Source: AP-15 sp963812675 | GTDB taxonomy: Bacteria > Pseudomonadota > Alphaproteobacteria > ATCC43930 > CGMCC-115725 | DNA length: 64,000 nucleotides | Assembly (NCBI GenBank): GCA_963812675.1 | Contig: CAWEWR010000002.1 | Coordinates: 62,001-126,000, forward strand | Direction: 5' to 3' | Shown: in pieces, positions 1-8,674 of the stretch | Numbering within the stretch: the first letter of the stretch is position 1 | Layout: every line of letters starts with the position of its first letter | The notes under the pieces: model-generated | Databases searched by the model: none | What the model saw: the letters and a program-made list of their open reading frames with translations, nothing else | Told to the model about the DNA's origin: nothing | Program-made: the position numbers and the translations under genes

Positions 1-636
1 CTTTACGTGCTCGACAAAGGCGAAGGCGCCAGTCCCGAGAACATGGCTCACCGGGTAGAGCGGATCCTCTTTGAGCTTTGCCGCGCTGTAGATGCAGTTC
101 CACTCCGAGGCGAAGTTCTGCAGCATTGCAGCCTCCGGCCATTTCAGGTGGAACACGACAGTCAGCGGATCGGGTATATCAATCGCGCCGATCGCGGAAT
201 AATTGACCCGCCGCACCGAATTCACCCCGGGAGACGGCCGCGCGATACGCTCCCAGCTCGCCTTGACGTCTTCCGAGGTCAGCCGAGACCCGTCGTGGAA
301 CAGCACGTTGGGACGGAGCTTGAAGGTATAGGTGAGCTTGTCCGGCGATACAGTCCACGACTCTGCGAGGTCTCCCTCGACTTGTGGGTAATTGGCGGTG
401 TCGAACTTCAGAAGAGTCGAGTAGTGGGGCGCGATTGGGTGCAGAACGGCGAAAGATACGTTGGCATGACAGTCGTAGTTCGGCGGCTCCGCGTCCACGG
501 CGAATTCGAGGGTGCCGCCGCGCTTCGGGGCAGAGTCGGCAAGAGCTTTCCCGCCAGGTGCGCCCGACACACTCGCCACAATTGCAGCCGCGAGGACAGC
601 CGCATAGCGCAACGTCGGTTGGAAGTGCTGTGCCAT
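1..636 (-). CDS. ABC transporter substrate-binding protein, family 5 (C-terminus cut by window edge)
   Basis: The 212 visible codons begin with ATG at 636 and run off the left edge. The N-terminus is a typical Sec signal (hydrophobic stretch at about residues 10-25, then an Ala-rich cleavage region). It is followed by the family-5 solute-binding opening RGGTLEFAVDAEPPNYDCH and by YTFKLRPNVLFHDG, where these peptide/nickel-type binding proteins place their first conserved block. The protein would sit in the periplasm and deliver a peptide or similar ligand to an ABC permease. It lies 38 nt downstream of the TAXI-receptor gene on the same strand, so co-transcription is likely. The substrate cannot be inferred. 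Confidence 0.85.
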   Translation of the reverse strand, partial: MAQHFQPTLRYAAVLAAAIVASVSGAPGGKALADSAPKRGGTLEFAVDAEPPNYDCHANVSFAVLHPIAPHYSTLLKFDTANYPQVEGDLAESWTVSPDKLTYTFKLRPNVLFHDGSRLTSEDVKASWERIARPSPGVNSVRRVNYSAIGAIDIPDPLTVVFHLKWPEAAMLQNFASEWNCIYSAAKLKEDPLYPVSHVLGTGAFAFVEHVK

Positions 637-674
637 CGGTGGAATAGAGATCGAGAGTTGGAGCCGAGCAGCCC

Positions 675-1799
675 TTACCGCGGCTGCCCCTTTGCCCAGG
701 ACTCGAATTGCCCGAACAGCTCGTTTTTTTGCTCCGGGCTCAGCGGCGCGCCGCCGGAGGCTTGTTGCCGCTCGTCGATGAAGCGCGAGAATATCGCGCG
801 GAGATCCTGCAGGTTAGGCGCGGCTGCCACTTGCGTATTCCTTTGCAGCCACTGCTCCGCAGGCGGGAAGCGCCGCCAGCCGGGGAGTTCTGCTGTGATG
901 CTCACTTCATGCCACTTCGGGTGGTGCCCCGGATCGAGTAGCGACTGAAAGCCGGTGAAGAACGCTTCGACAAAATTGACCAGATTGCGATAACGCTCGG
1001 TCCCTTGCTGGAGGTTAGCGGCGACGAGCACGGCACCGACCGCGACGGTGTCGACTGGTTGGTCTTGCGGCACCACACCCGGATAGTCCGCGGCAGTGAG
1101 CCGGGTCGGGACATAGCTCGCAGTCACGGCAGGGTTGAGGGGAATGGCGAGGAAGTGAAGTCCGTCAGCCGCATTCAGGTTATGGAAGATCGGCGCCGGT
1201 TTACCGGCGACGAACGCCATGGCGGCGATTTCGCCGCGATGCAGCTTGTCGAGCGCCACCTCCTGATCATCGTTTGTCATCGCGGCCGGGATGTTCAGAA
1301 GTTCGAAGAGCCGCGCCGCCGTAATCGCCGTCCCGGCACCGCGCAGATCGACGTTGACCTTCTGATTTGCCAGGTCCGCAACCGATTTGATGTCTTGCCG
1401 CGCGAGAAGATGGAACTCCTCATTGTAGAGCTTGGTGATATAGGTAGCCCAGGATTCGATGCCGGGAAACAGGTTTTGCTGCCGCGCATAATCGAGCACA
1501 TCGATCTGGAGGATCGCCATGTCGATGCCGCGGAGCAGCTTGAGATCGGTGATATTCTGCAGGGCGCCCTTGCCGATGACCGGCAAAACCCGCCGCGTCG
1601 CCCCATCGTCGATCACATTTGCGAGATCTTCGGCAATCCGCACCGATATTCCGGCGGCCCGCGCCGTCTCGAGTTCGACGACACCTCGGTTCACCACACC
1701 GATTTCGGGAGGCGGCGCTGCGGTCTTCGAGAGCGCCAGCCGAGCGATCGGCAGAACCAGGATGCAAACGATTGCTGCCGTAATGATCCGATGGTTCAT
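675..1799 (-). CDS. TAXI-family TRAP-type solute-binding protein
   Basis: This is a 374-residue exported protein with an N-terminal hydrophobic signal (about residues 4-22). The body matches TAXI receptors: an internal LPVIGKGALQNI segment, the QKVNVDLRGAGTAITAARL block that lines the ligand cleft, and a long C-terminal region after the DTVAVGAVLVAANL strand. I chose ATG 1799 because it overlaps the upstream stop as ATGA and has a purine-rich AGGGGAAAGAG ribosome site. An upstream in-frame extension exists but reads through the neighbouring gene. TAXI receptors normally feed a fused TRAP 4TM/12TM permease. None is visible here, so its transport partner is elsewhere or it has a sensing role (inference). 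Confidence 0.8.
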   Translation of the reverse strand: MNHRIITAAIVCILVLPIARLALSKTAAPPPEIGVVNRGVVELETARAAGISVRIAEDLANVIDDGATRRVLPVIGKGALQNITDLKLLRGIDMAILQIDVLDYARQQNLFPGIESWATYITKLYNEEFHLLARQDIKSVADLANQKVNVDLRGAGTAITAARLFELLNIPAAMTNDDQEVALDKLHRGEIAAMAFVAGKPAPIFHNLNAADGLHFLAIPLNPAVTASYVPTRLTAADYPGVVPQDQPVDTVAVGAVLVAANLQQGTERYRNLVNFVEAFFTGFQSLLDPGHHPKWHEVSITAELPGWRRFPPAEQWLQRNTQVAAAPNLQDLRAIFSRFIDERQQASGGAPLSPEQKNELFGQFESWAKGQPR

Positions 1800-2698
1800 T
1801 GGAAGCTCTTTCCCCTGCTTGTCTCGAGGCTCAGCCGACGTTTGGCGTCGGCCACGCCGAGGTCGCGAGCACGACTGTACCACGACCGGGCCTCAGCCGG
1901 ATTGGCTTGCAGCTTGCCAAGGCCGAGCCGGCCGAGAAATTCCGGATCGAAGGTCGCTCCAAGGCGCAGTGCTGCCCGCCCGTCACCGGCACCGGCCGCG
2001 CGCTCGTAAAACAGGCGTGCCGAAGCAACGTCGCCGTTGCGCAGAAGAGCGTCGCCATGGTCCCGCAACTCGGTCATTTCAGTGTTGGAGAGCCCAGGGG
2101 CCGCAGCGAAAGCGATCGCGGCAGGTGAATCCGGCACCGGGACGGGGGCGTTTCCAGGCGCCGCGGACGCGTCGCTCGGCGCCTTTGAGACCAAGACACC
2201 ATCCAAGTGAGGCATGTCGTCCTTGCCGTCCATCGCGGGCGTCTCGGAAGGGGCCGGCAACGCGGCGGAGCTCTGTGCAGCTTCCTTGTTTTCAGGCGCT
2301 GCCACTCGAGCCAAAAATGTTCGCTGCTCATCGTTGCGGGGGCGAGGCGGCAGGGGCGTAACCTCCGAGCCAGCCTGCTGGGCCAAGCCGGAAATCGTCC
2401 CGCGGTCGGCTGGCACCAGCAGCGAAAACCCGGTGCCGAAGAAGACCACGACAATTCCAGCGGCGATCAGCCCGACGGAGCCTAAATATAGTAAGTGACC
2501 GATCGAAAGCGGTGTCTCCGCCGAGATGCGAGGCGAGGGTTCGCCGGAGGCGTTCGCAACCGCGACCGGAATTTGTGGAACCCGATCTGCCTGAGCCGTG
2601 GGATCGGAAGTGCTTGGAACAACTCGTGGCGCGCGCTGCCGCCTTGCGCGGTTCAGCCGCGGCGCTGCCTCGCGCGACTGGGCAAGAATACTTAACAT
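1796..2698 (-). CDS. membrane-anchored Sel1/TPR-like repeat protein
   Basis: This 300-residue protein has a basic, low-complexity N-terminus and one strong membrane segment at about residues 66-92 (LYLGSVGLIAAGIVVVFFG). A long Pro/Ala-rich linker follows. The C-terminal region (about 205-290) is helical, with Sel1-like features: ARLFYERAAGAGDGRAALRLG and AEARSWYSRARDLGVADAKR. The last part probably projects into the periplasm as a protein-interaction module. Its stop overlaps the TAXI-receptor start by four bases, which implies translational coupling. The start codon lies inside a perfect 17-bp tandem duplication, so the exact start is less certain than usual. Confidence 0.7.
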   Translation of the reverse strand: MLSILAQSREAAPRLNRARRQRAPRVVPSTSDPTAQADRVPQIPVAVANASGEPSPRISAETPLSIGHLLYLGSVGLIAAGIVVVFFGTGFSLLVPADRGTISGLAQQAGSEVTPLPPRPRNDEQRTFLARVAAPENKEAAQSSAALPAPSETPAMDGKDDMPHLDGVLVSKAPSDASAAPGNAPVPVPDSPAAIAFAAAPGLSNTEMTELRDHGDALLRNGDVASARLFYERAAGAGDGRAALRLGATFDPEFLGRLGLGKLQANPAEARSWYSRARDLGVADAKRRLSLETSRGKSFQ

Positions 2699-2715
2699 GC
2701 AAGAATACTTAACAT
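2682..2715. repeat. 17-bp perfect tandem duplication spanning a start codon
   Basis: The unit GCAAGAATACTTAACAT occurs twice in direct succession (2682-2698 and 2699-2715). Each copy ends with the complement of ATG on the minus strand. The downstream ATG (2698) opens the Sel1-like gene. The upstream ATG (2715) opens a seven-codon frame whose TAA lies at 2694-2692, just inside the main gene. The duplication therefore creates an overlapping short leader ORF. Confidence 0.9.
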
Positions 2716-2900
2716 ATTGCGCGACGACCTCTCACTACACGCCGGGTTTCGCCCTTTGGTTGCGAGGTTTGGTAGAACCAACAAACAAGACGTAAGCGGC
2801 GGAATTCATCTCCGATACCTTACCACAATATACGAACGAAGCGAAAATCGCGCCAATATTTCGACGCGTCGGCCAGCCGATCGATGCCGCGGGTAGAACT

Positions 2901-2920
2901 CTGTTAACAATTGTTAACAG
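2901..2920. promoter_or_regulatory. perfect 20-bp palindrome, operator candidate
   Basis: CTGTTAACAATTGTTAACAG is a perfect AT-rich palindrome with no spacer. It lies in the 234-bp space between the end of the ABC ATPase gene (2950) and the start of the Sel1/TAXI operon (2698), about 200 bp upstream of that operon. No T-run follows it on either strand, so it does not look like an intrinsic terminator. Its form suits a dimeric regulator. Which protein binds it is unknown. Confidence 0.5.
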
Positions 2921-2949
2921 CCAGCGTCGAACGAGCGCAGGATTTGACC

Positions 2950-3957
<1,008 letters not shown>

Positions 3958-3958
3958 G

Positions 3959-5038
3959 CTAGACCCCGCCTCCATAGAGGCGTTCCGAATGCCAGCAAGC
4001 CGCCCAATGCCCCGGCCTCTTTTGCTCATAGGGCGGAAACTGCGCGCGGCATTGGTCATCCGCGAATGCGCAGCGCGGCGCAAAAGTGCAGCCGGGCGGG
4101 AGATTGTTCAGCGCCGGCACCATGCCAGGGATTTCCTTCAGCCGCTGAACCGAATTGGCGGTTCTTCCGCCCATGATCTCCAAGCGCGGGATCGATGCCA
4201 GAAGTCCATGGGTATAGGGGTGGAGCGGTTGCCCAAACAGCGCGTCGACTTCAGCCTCTTCGACCTTTTTGCCAGCGTACATGACGATGACGCGTTGCGC
4301 CGTCTCGGCGACGACACCCAGATTGTGCGTGATCAGGATGATCGCGGTGCCGAGCTCCTTCTGCAATTCCAGGATCAAATCCAAGATCTGCGCCTGGATC
4401 GTCACGTCCAAGGCGGTTGTCGGCTCGTCGGCGATCAGCACCCGCGGGTTGCAGGCCAGCGCCATCGCGATCATCGCCCGCTGCCGCATGCCGCCGGACA
4501 GCTGGTGCGGATATTCGCGGGCCCGCTGCGCCGGCTCGGGTATCTTGACCAGCCGCAGCATCTCCACCGCCTTCTTGCTGGCAGCGCGCTTCGAGAGATC
4601 CTGATGCAGCCGCAGCGCCTCGGCGATCTGGTGGCCGATCGTCAGCACCGGATTTAGCGAGGTCATCGGCTCCTGAAAGATCATCGAGATCTCGTTGCCG
4701 CGGATGTCCCGCATCTCGGATTCTTCGAGTTGAACGAGGTCCTTTCCCTCGAGGGTGATCGTGCCGCCGACAATCTTTCCAGGTGGATTGGGGACCAGGC
4801 GCATGATCGACAGCGCCGTCATCGACTTGCCGCAGCCCGACTCGCCAACGACCGCCAACGTCTCGCCCCGCCGCAGCGAAAACGAGACGTCGTCGACCGC
4901 CTTGACGATCCCCGAGCGGGTGAAGAGATAGGTCCGCAAGCCCCTGATATCGATGACCGCCCCGGTGTTTTCGCCGGCCTTCGTGGCCGCGTAGGCCGAA
5001 GCCGGTTTGCGGTCGGTCGTCAGCTGCTCGATGGGCAT
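3959..5038 (-). CDS. peptide/nickel-type ABC transporter ATP-binding protein (OppD/DppD-like)
   Basis: This 359-residue protein is the second ATPase of the importer. Walker A GESGCGKSM is at 65-73, where Met replaces the usual final Thr as in many DppD proteins. The Q-loop FQEP is at 121-124, signature LSGGMRQR at 180-187 and Walker B VLIADEP at 200-206. The terminal domain carries the Cys pattern CTFAPRCAFADDQC. It should pair with the downstream OppF-like ATPase under the two permeases. ATG 5038 was chosen because it clears the permease stop by about 50 bases, whereas a longer frame to 5209 would overlap the permease gene. Confidence 0.93.
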   Translation of the reverse strand: MPIEQLTTDRKPASAYAATKAGENTGAVIDIRGLRTYLFTRSGIVKAVDDVSFSLRRGETLAVVGESGCGKSMTALSIMRLVPNPPGKIVGGTITLEGKDLVQLEESEMRDIRGNEISMIFQEPMTSLNPVLTIGHQIAEALRLHQDLSKRAASKKAVEMLRLVKIPEPAQRAREYPHQLSGGMRQRAMIAMALACNPRVLIADEPTTALDVTIQAQILDLILELQKELGTAIILITHNLGVVAETAQRVIVMYAGKKVEEAEVDALFGQPLHPYTHGLLASIPRLEIMGGRTANSVQRLKEIPGMVPALNNLPPGCTFAPRCAFADDQCRAQFPPYEQKRPGHWAACWHSERLYGGGV

Positions 5039-5087
5039 CCGGGGCCATCCGCCTAGGGTGATAAGTTGATAGAGATGAGAGGTTAGA

Positions 5088-5981
5088 TTAGCTGCGTTGC
5101 CGCGGGTCGAGAATGTCGCGCAATGCATCGCCGAGTAGATTGGTGCCGAACACCACAAAACTGATCGCGAGACCGGGGAAGATGACCAACCAGGGTGCGG
5201 TTCGGACATATTCGGCGGCCGATTCCGAGAGCATTCGGCCCCATGAGGGATGCGGCTCGGGAATGCCGAGGCCGAGAAACGAGAGGGTTGCCTCGGTCAG
5301 GATCGTCGAACCGAACTGGGCGGTGGCGAGGACAATGAGCGGCGCCAATGTGTTGGGCAGCACGTGCCGCAGGGCGATGCGGAACTCGCTCATGCCGATC
5401 GCCTTCGCCAACTCGACAAAAGGCTGCTCCCGCAATGACAGCGTGCTGGCGCGCACGACCCGCGCCGAATAGGGGATCAGCGGGATAGAAATCGCGATAA
5501 TCGTGTTGTGGAGCGACGGGCCGAGCGAGGCCGCCATCAACAGCGCCATAACAAGCAGCGGCAACGATTGCAGGATGTCGATGAGGCGCTGGGCGGCGAG
5601 GTCGATCCAGCCGCCGAGATAGCCGGAGAGCAGGCCGATTAGCACGCCGATGCTGACCCCCAGGCTCATCGAACCGCACCCGACTGCCAACGAGATGCGC
5701 GCGCCGTAGACGATCCGGCTATAAACGTCCCGTCCCATGAAATCGCAGCCCAGCCAATGTGCCGCACTCGGCCGCGCCAACGAAAGCGCCGAATTTGTCG
5801 ACAGCGGGTCGTAAACTGTGATCAACGGCGCGAAGAAGGCGGCGAACAGGAACAACCCCATGATCATCGCTCCCGCCGCACCCAACGGGTAGCGCCGGGC
5901 AAAAAAGCGGACGGCGCTCCACCTGCTGTCGACATTGGCCCCGGCCTTGGATAGCTCGGCGCGGTATTCAATGCTGCTCAC
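5088..5981 (-). CDS. peptide/nickel-type ABC transporter permease (DppC-like)
   Basis: This is a 297-residue inner-membrane permease. It has the N-terminal OppC-type region (RFFARRYPLGAAGAMIMG then YDPLSTN), several hydrophobic segments, and the EAA-type cytoplasmic loop GMSEFRIALRHVLPN at about 196-210 that contacts the ATPases. The sequence LGCDFMGRDVYSRIVYGAR is the hallmark of the DppC/OppC branch. It lies 30 bases downstream of the DppB-like gene and forms the second half of the translocation channel. Confidence 0.93.
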   Translation of the reverse strand: MSSIEYRAELSKAGANVDSRWSAVRFFARRYPLGAAGAMIMGLFLFAAFFAPLITVYDPLSTNSALSLARPSAAHWLGCDFMGRDVYSRIVYGARISLAVGCGSMSLGVSIGVLIGLLSGYLGGWIDLAAQRLIDILQSLPLLVMALLMAASLGPSLHNTIIAISIPLIPYSARVVRASTLSLREQPFVELAKAIGMSEFRIALRHVLPNTLAPLIVLATAQFGSTILTEATLSFLGLGIPEPHPSWGRMLSESAAEYVRTAPWLVIFPGLAISFVVFGTNLLGDALRDILDPRQRS

Positions 5982-6011
5982 GGTATTCCTCCCGTTGAGA
6001 GAACTGCGCGT

Positions 6012-6959
6012 TTAGCCCGAGTATTTGATCCGCGGGTCCAACGCCGCGTAGAGCATGTCCACGGTAAAGTTAACGAAGACGACGATGATCGCGATGTACA
6101 TCACCAGGTTCTGCACGATCGGATAATCACGCCACCGGATCGCCTCGACGAGAAACCGCGCCACCCCGGGAATGTTGAAAACCGTCTCTGTAACGATCAA
6201 GCCGCCCATCAGAAAGGCGGCCTCGATGCCGATCACGGTGACGACCGGCAGAACCGCGTTCTTCAGCGCATGATGGTAGTTGACAACGTTCTCGGATGCT
6301 CCTTTAGACCGAGCGGTGCGGATATAGTCCTGCCGCAGCACCTCCAGCATCGACGAGCGGGTGAGCCGCGTCATCAGCGCCGAGCTGCGAAAGCCGACGA
6401 CCGCCGCCGGAATGCTGTACATCCCGAGCGCCGCCAAAAAGGATTGCGGCGCGTCGGTGTAGATCGGGATCGTGCCGAAATAGCTGACGAAAAACATCAG
6501 CACCAGCAATCCGAGCCAGAATGCCGGCATCGACAGACCGGAGAGGCTGACCACGCGCAGGAAGTAATCGAGACGGGTATTCTGCTTGACGGCACTGATG
6601 ACCCCGAGCGGAACACCGATGAGCACCGCAAATGACAAGGCAAGGCCGCCGACCTTGGCGGTGATCGGGATGCGCGGCAGGATCTCGCGAATAGCCGGCC
6701 GATCCGACACGTAGGAATAACCGAGGTCGCCCTGCAACAGCCCGCCAATCCACTGCGCATACTGCACTGGTATCGGCTTATCGAGGCCCAGATCCTTCAT
6801 GATCTGAGTCTTTTCGGCGGGATCGACGAAGCCCGCCGCGTCGAACAGAATGTCGGCGATGTTGCCCGGCGCAAGGCGCAGCATCAGGAAGATGATCACC
6901 GATATCCCGAACAACGTCAGGAGCATCAGGCCGAAACGCCGCACCAGATAGGATCCCAC
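6012..6959 (-). CDS. peptide/nickel-type ABC transporter permease (DppB-like)
   Basis: This 315-residue permease begins MGSYLVRRFGLMLLTLFG, the standard OppB/DppB opening with a first membrane helix. It continues with DLGLDKPIPVQYAQW, which precedes the periplasmic loop. Later segments include the conserved RSSMLEVLRQDYIRTARSKG loop (EAA motif, about 212-231), which docks onto the ATPases, and the terminal DPRIKY typical of the family. It follows the second binding-protein gene after a 104-bp gap. With the DppC-like partner it forms the membrane channel. Confidence 0.94.
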   Translation of the reverse strand: MGSYLVRRFGLMLLTLFGISVIIFLMLRLAPGNIADILFDAAGFVDPAEKTQIMKDLGLDKPIPVQYAQWIGGLLQGDLGYSYVSDRPAIREILPRIPITAKVGGLALSFAVLIGVPLGVISAVKQNTRLDYFLRVVSLSGLSMPAFWLGLLVLMFFVSYFGTIPIYTDAPQSFLAALGMYSIPAAVVGFRSSALMTRLTRSSMLEVLRQDYIRTARSKGASENVVNYHHALKNAVLPVVTVIGIEAAFLMGGLIVTETVFNIPGVARFLVEAIRWRDYPIVQNLVMYIAIIVVFVNFTVDMLYAALDPRIKYSG

Positions 6960-7063
6960 TACTCTCCTCCCTGACCTGCGGAGGGGGTGGTCCGCAAGGT
7001 GACGTCTCAGACGATAGCACGCCTCGCTCGGTGCCGTCGATCGCGTCTGTGTGATGTTGAGCG

Positions 7064-8674
7064 TTACTTGTCGAGCCAGATATCCTCGAACCGGTTGCCG
7101 TTAAAGATGCTGTTGACCATCAGGATGAGCCCCTTCAGCTGGGGCTGCCAGCAGGTCCCGCCTCGGTTGTGATAGACGATCGGGCGCGCAACATCCTCCT
7201 GCAGCTGCTTGTCGATGTCCCAAACCAGCGCCTTGCGCTTTTGCTGATCGGCCTCGGCGGATTGGCGGTCGAACCGCTTCTGCAGCTCGGGATTACAGTA
7301 ACCGGTATAGTTTCGCTCGGAGCCGCAAGAGTAGTTCTCGTAGAATTGCTGGTCGGGGTCGTCGACCCCGCTGCCCGTCACATTGAGCCCGATCTGATAG
7401 TCTTTGCGAGCTATTTTGGGAAACCAGTTCGCCGTCTCCACCGTATCGAGTTCGCCGTCGATATAAATCGCCTTCAGTTGGTCGATCAGGATTACCGCCG
7501 GATCGCGATACACTGCGATGTTGCGGGTCGCGATCTTGATGTTGAGCCGTTTATCGGGTCCATAGCCGAGTTTTTCCATGAGGTTTCGCGCTTCGGCCCG
7601 GTTCTTTTCGACATCGGGATCGTAACCGACCACGGTTTTGAGGAAATCCGGCGGCATCCCCCATACCCCGGCGGGGGGCGGCAGCATTGCGCCGCCGATG
7701 TCGCCCTGCCCCTCGAGCAGAATATCGACAAAGCTCTTGCGGTCGAGGGCGAGCACCAGTGCCCGGCGGATATCCGGGTTGTCAAAGGGCGGCTTGTCGC
7801 GATTGACGATCAGATTGATGCTGACGTTGGTCGGGCGCACCTCGCAGATTGCCTCGGGCGCTTGGCTCTTGACCTCCTTGAGCAATGGTATCGTCACCTC
7901 ATCAGGAAACGTCAGGTCGAACTTGCCGGCTTCGAAGGCCAGCAGCGCCGTCGAGCGGTTCGGGATGATCGTGTATTCGATCCCGTCGAGATAAGGGCGC
8001 CCCTTCTTCCAGTATTCGGGGTTGCGCGTGACGGTGATCCGCTCGTTGGGTTTGAATTCGGTGAATTTGAAGGGCCCGGTGCCAATCGGATGACTGCGCA
8101 TGTCGCGCGGTGACACGTGGCAGGGATAGACCGGCGAGTAGCCGGAAGCGAGCAACGCGATAAGCGATGGCTGCGGCCGCTTCAAATGAAATACCGCTTC
8201 ACCCTCGCCATTGGCGCTCACCTCCTCGACATTTTGGTACCAAGTCTTGCGCGGATTGGTGCGTAACTTGTCTTGGCTCCTGCCGAGCAGAAGGTCCCAG
8301 GTGCAAACCACATCCTTCGCTGAGAAGGCCTTGCCGTCATGCCATTTGACGCCTTCGCGCAATTTGAAGGTCAGCTGGGTTCCGTCTTCACTGAAATCCC
8401 AACTCGTCGCGAGATCGGGCACGATCGACTGAAGGCTGTTCTGCTTCACGTTCTGATCGTAGACGACAAGGTTGTTGAACACCCCCATCATCGGCAACAC
8501 GGTCGAGATCGTCGCCTCCTCGAGAATCGACATGCTCGCCGGGCTGTCGCGATGATAGACCTTCAGGATACCGCCTTGTTTTTGCGCCAGCGCCGGGTAG
8601 GAAAAGCCCAGGCCGACCAGCACAGCGCTGACGATCACCGCGGCCGGAAAATGACGGATCACCGGTCTAGCCAT
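7064..8674 (-). CDS. ABC transporter substrate-binding protein, family 5 (second tandem copy)
   Basis: This 536-residue periplasmic binding protein has a signal peptide ending near PALAQ at about residue 31. It carries the family-5 blocks LTFKLREGVKWHDGKAFS and HPIGTGPFKFTEFKPNE. It is clearly paralogous to the protein encoded immediately upstream: both share GGILKVY/GGVLKVY openings, the DDPDQ block and the ending ED(I/V)WLD. ATG 8674 overlaps the end of the upstream paralogue by 16 nt. A longer open frame to 9022 lies inside that paralogue and is not credible. Together the two receptors may widen the ligand range of one importer (inference). Confidence 0.93.
   Translation of the reverse strand: MARPVIRHFPAAVIVSAVLVGLGFSYPALAQKQGGILKVYHRDSPASMSILEEATISTVLPMMGVFNNLVVYDQNVKQNSLQSIVPDLATSWDFSEDGTQLTFKLREGVKWHDGKAFSAKDVVCTWDLLLGRSQDKLRTNPRKTWYQNVEEVSANGEGEAVFHLKRPQPSLIALLASGYSPVYPCHVSPRDMRSHPIGTGPFKFTEFKPNERITVTRNPEYWKKGRPYLDGIEYTIIPNRSTALLAFEAGKFDLTFPDEVTIPLLKEVKSQAPEAICEVRPTNVSINLIVNRDKPPFDNPDIRRALVLALDRKSFVDILLEGQGDIGGAMLPPPAGVWGMPPDFLKTVVGYDPDVEKNRAEARNLMEKLGYGPDKRLNIKIATRNIAVYRDPAVILIDQLKAIYIDGELDTVETANWFPKIARKDYQIGLNVTGSGVDDPDQQFYENYSCGSERNYTGYCNPELQKRFDRQSAEADQQKRKALVWDIDKQLQEDVARPIVYHNRGGTCWQPQLKGLILMVNSIFNGNRFEDIWLDK

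Noticed and set aside
2901..2920. Intrinsic terminator for the ABC importer operon
   Set aside because: The palindrome has no loop or following T-run, and its stem is AT-rich rather than GC-rich.
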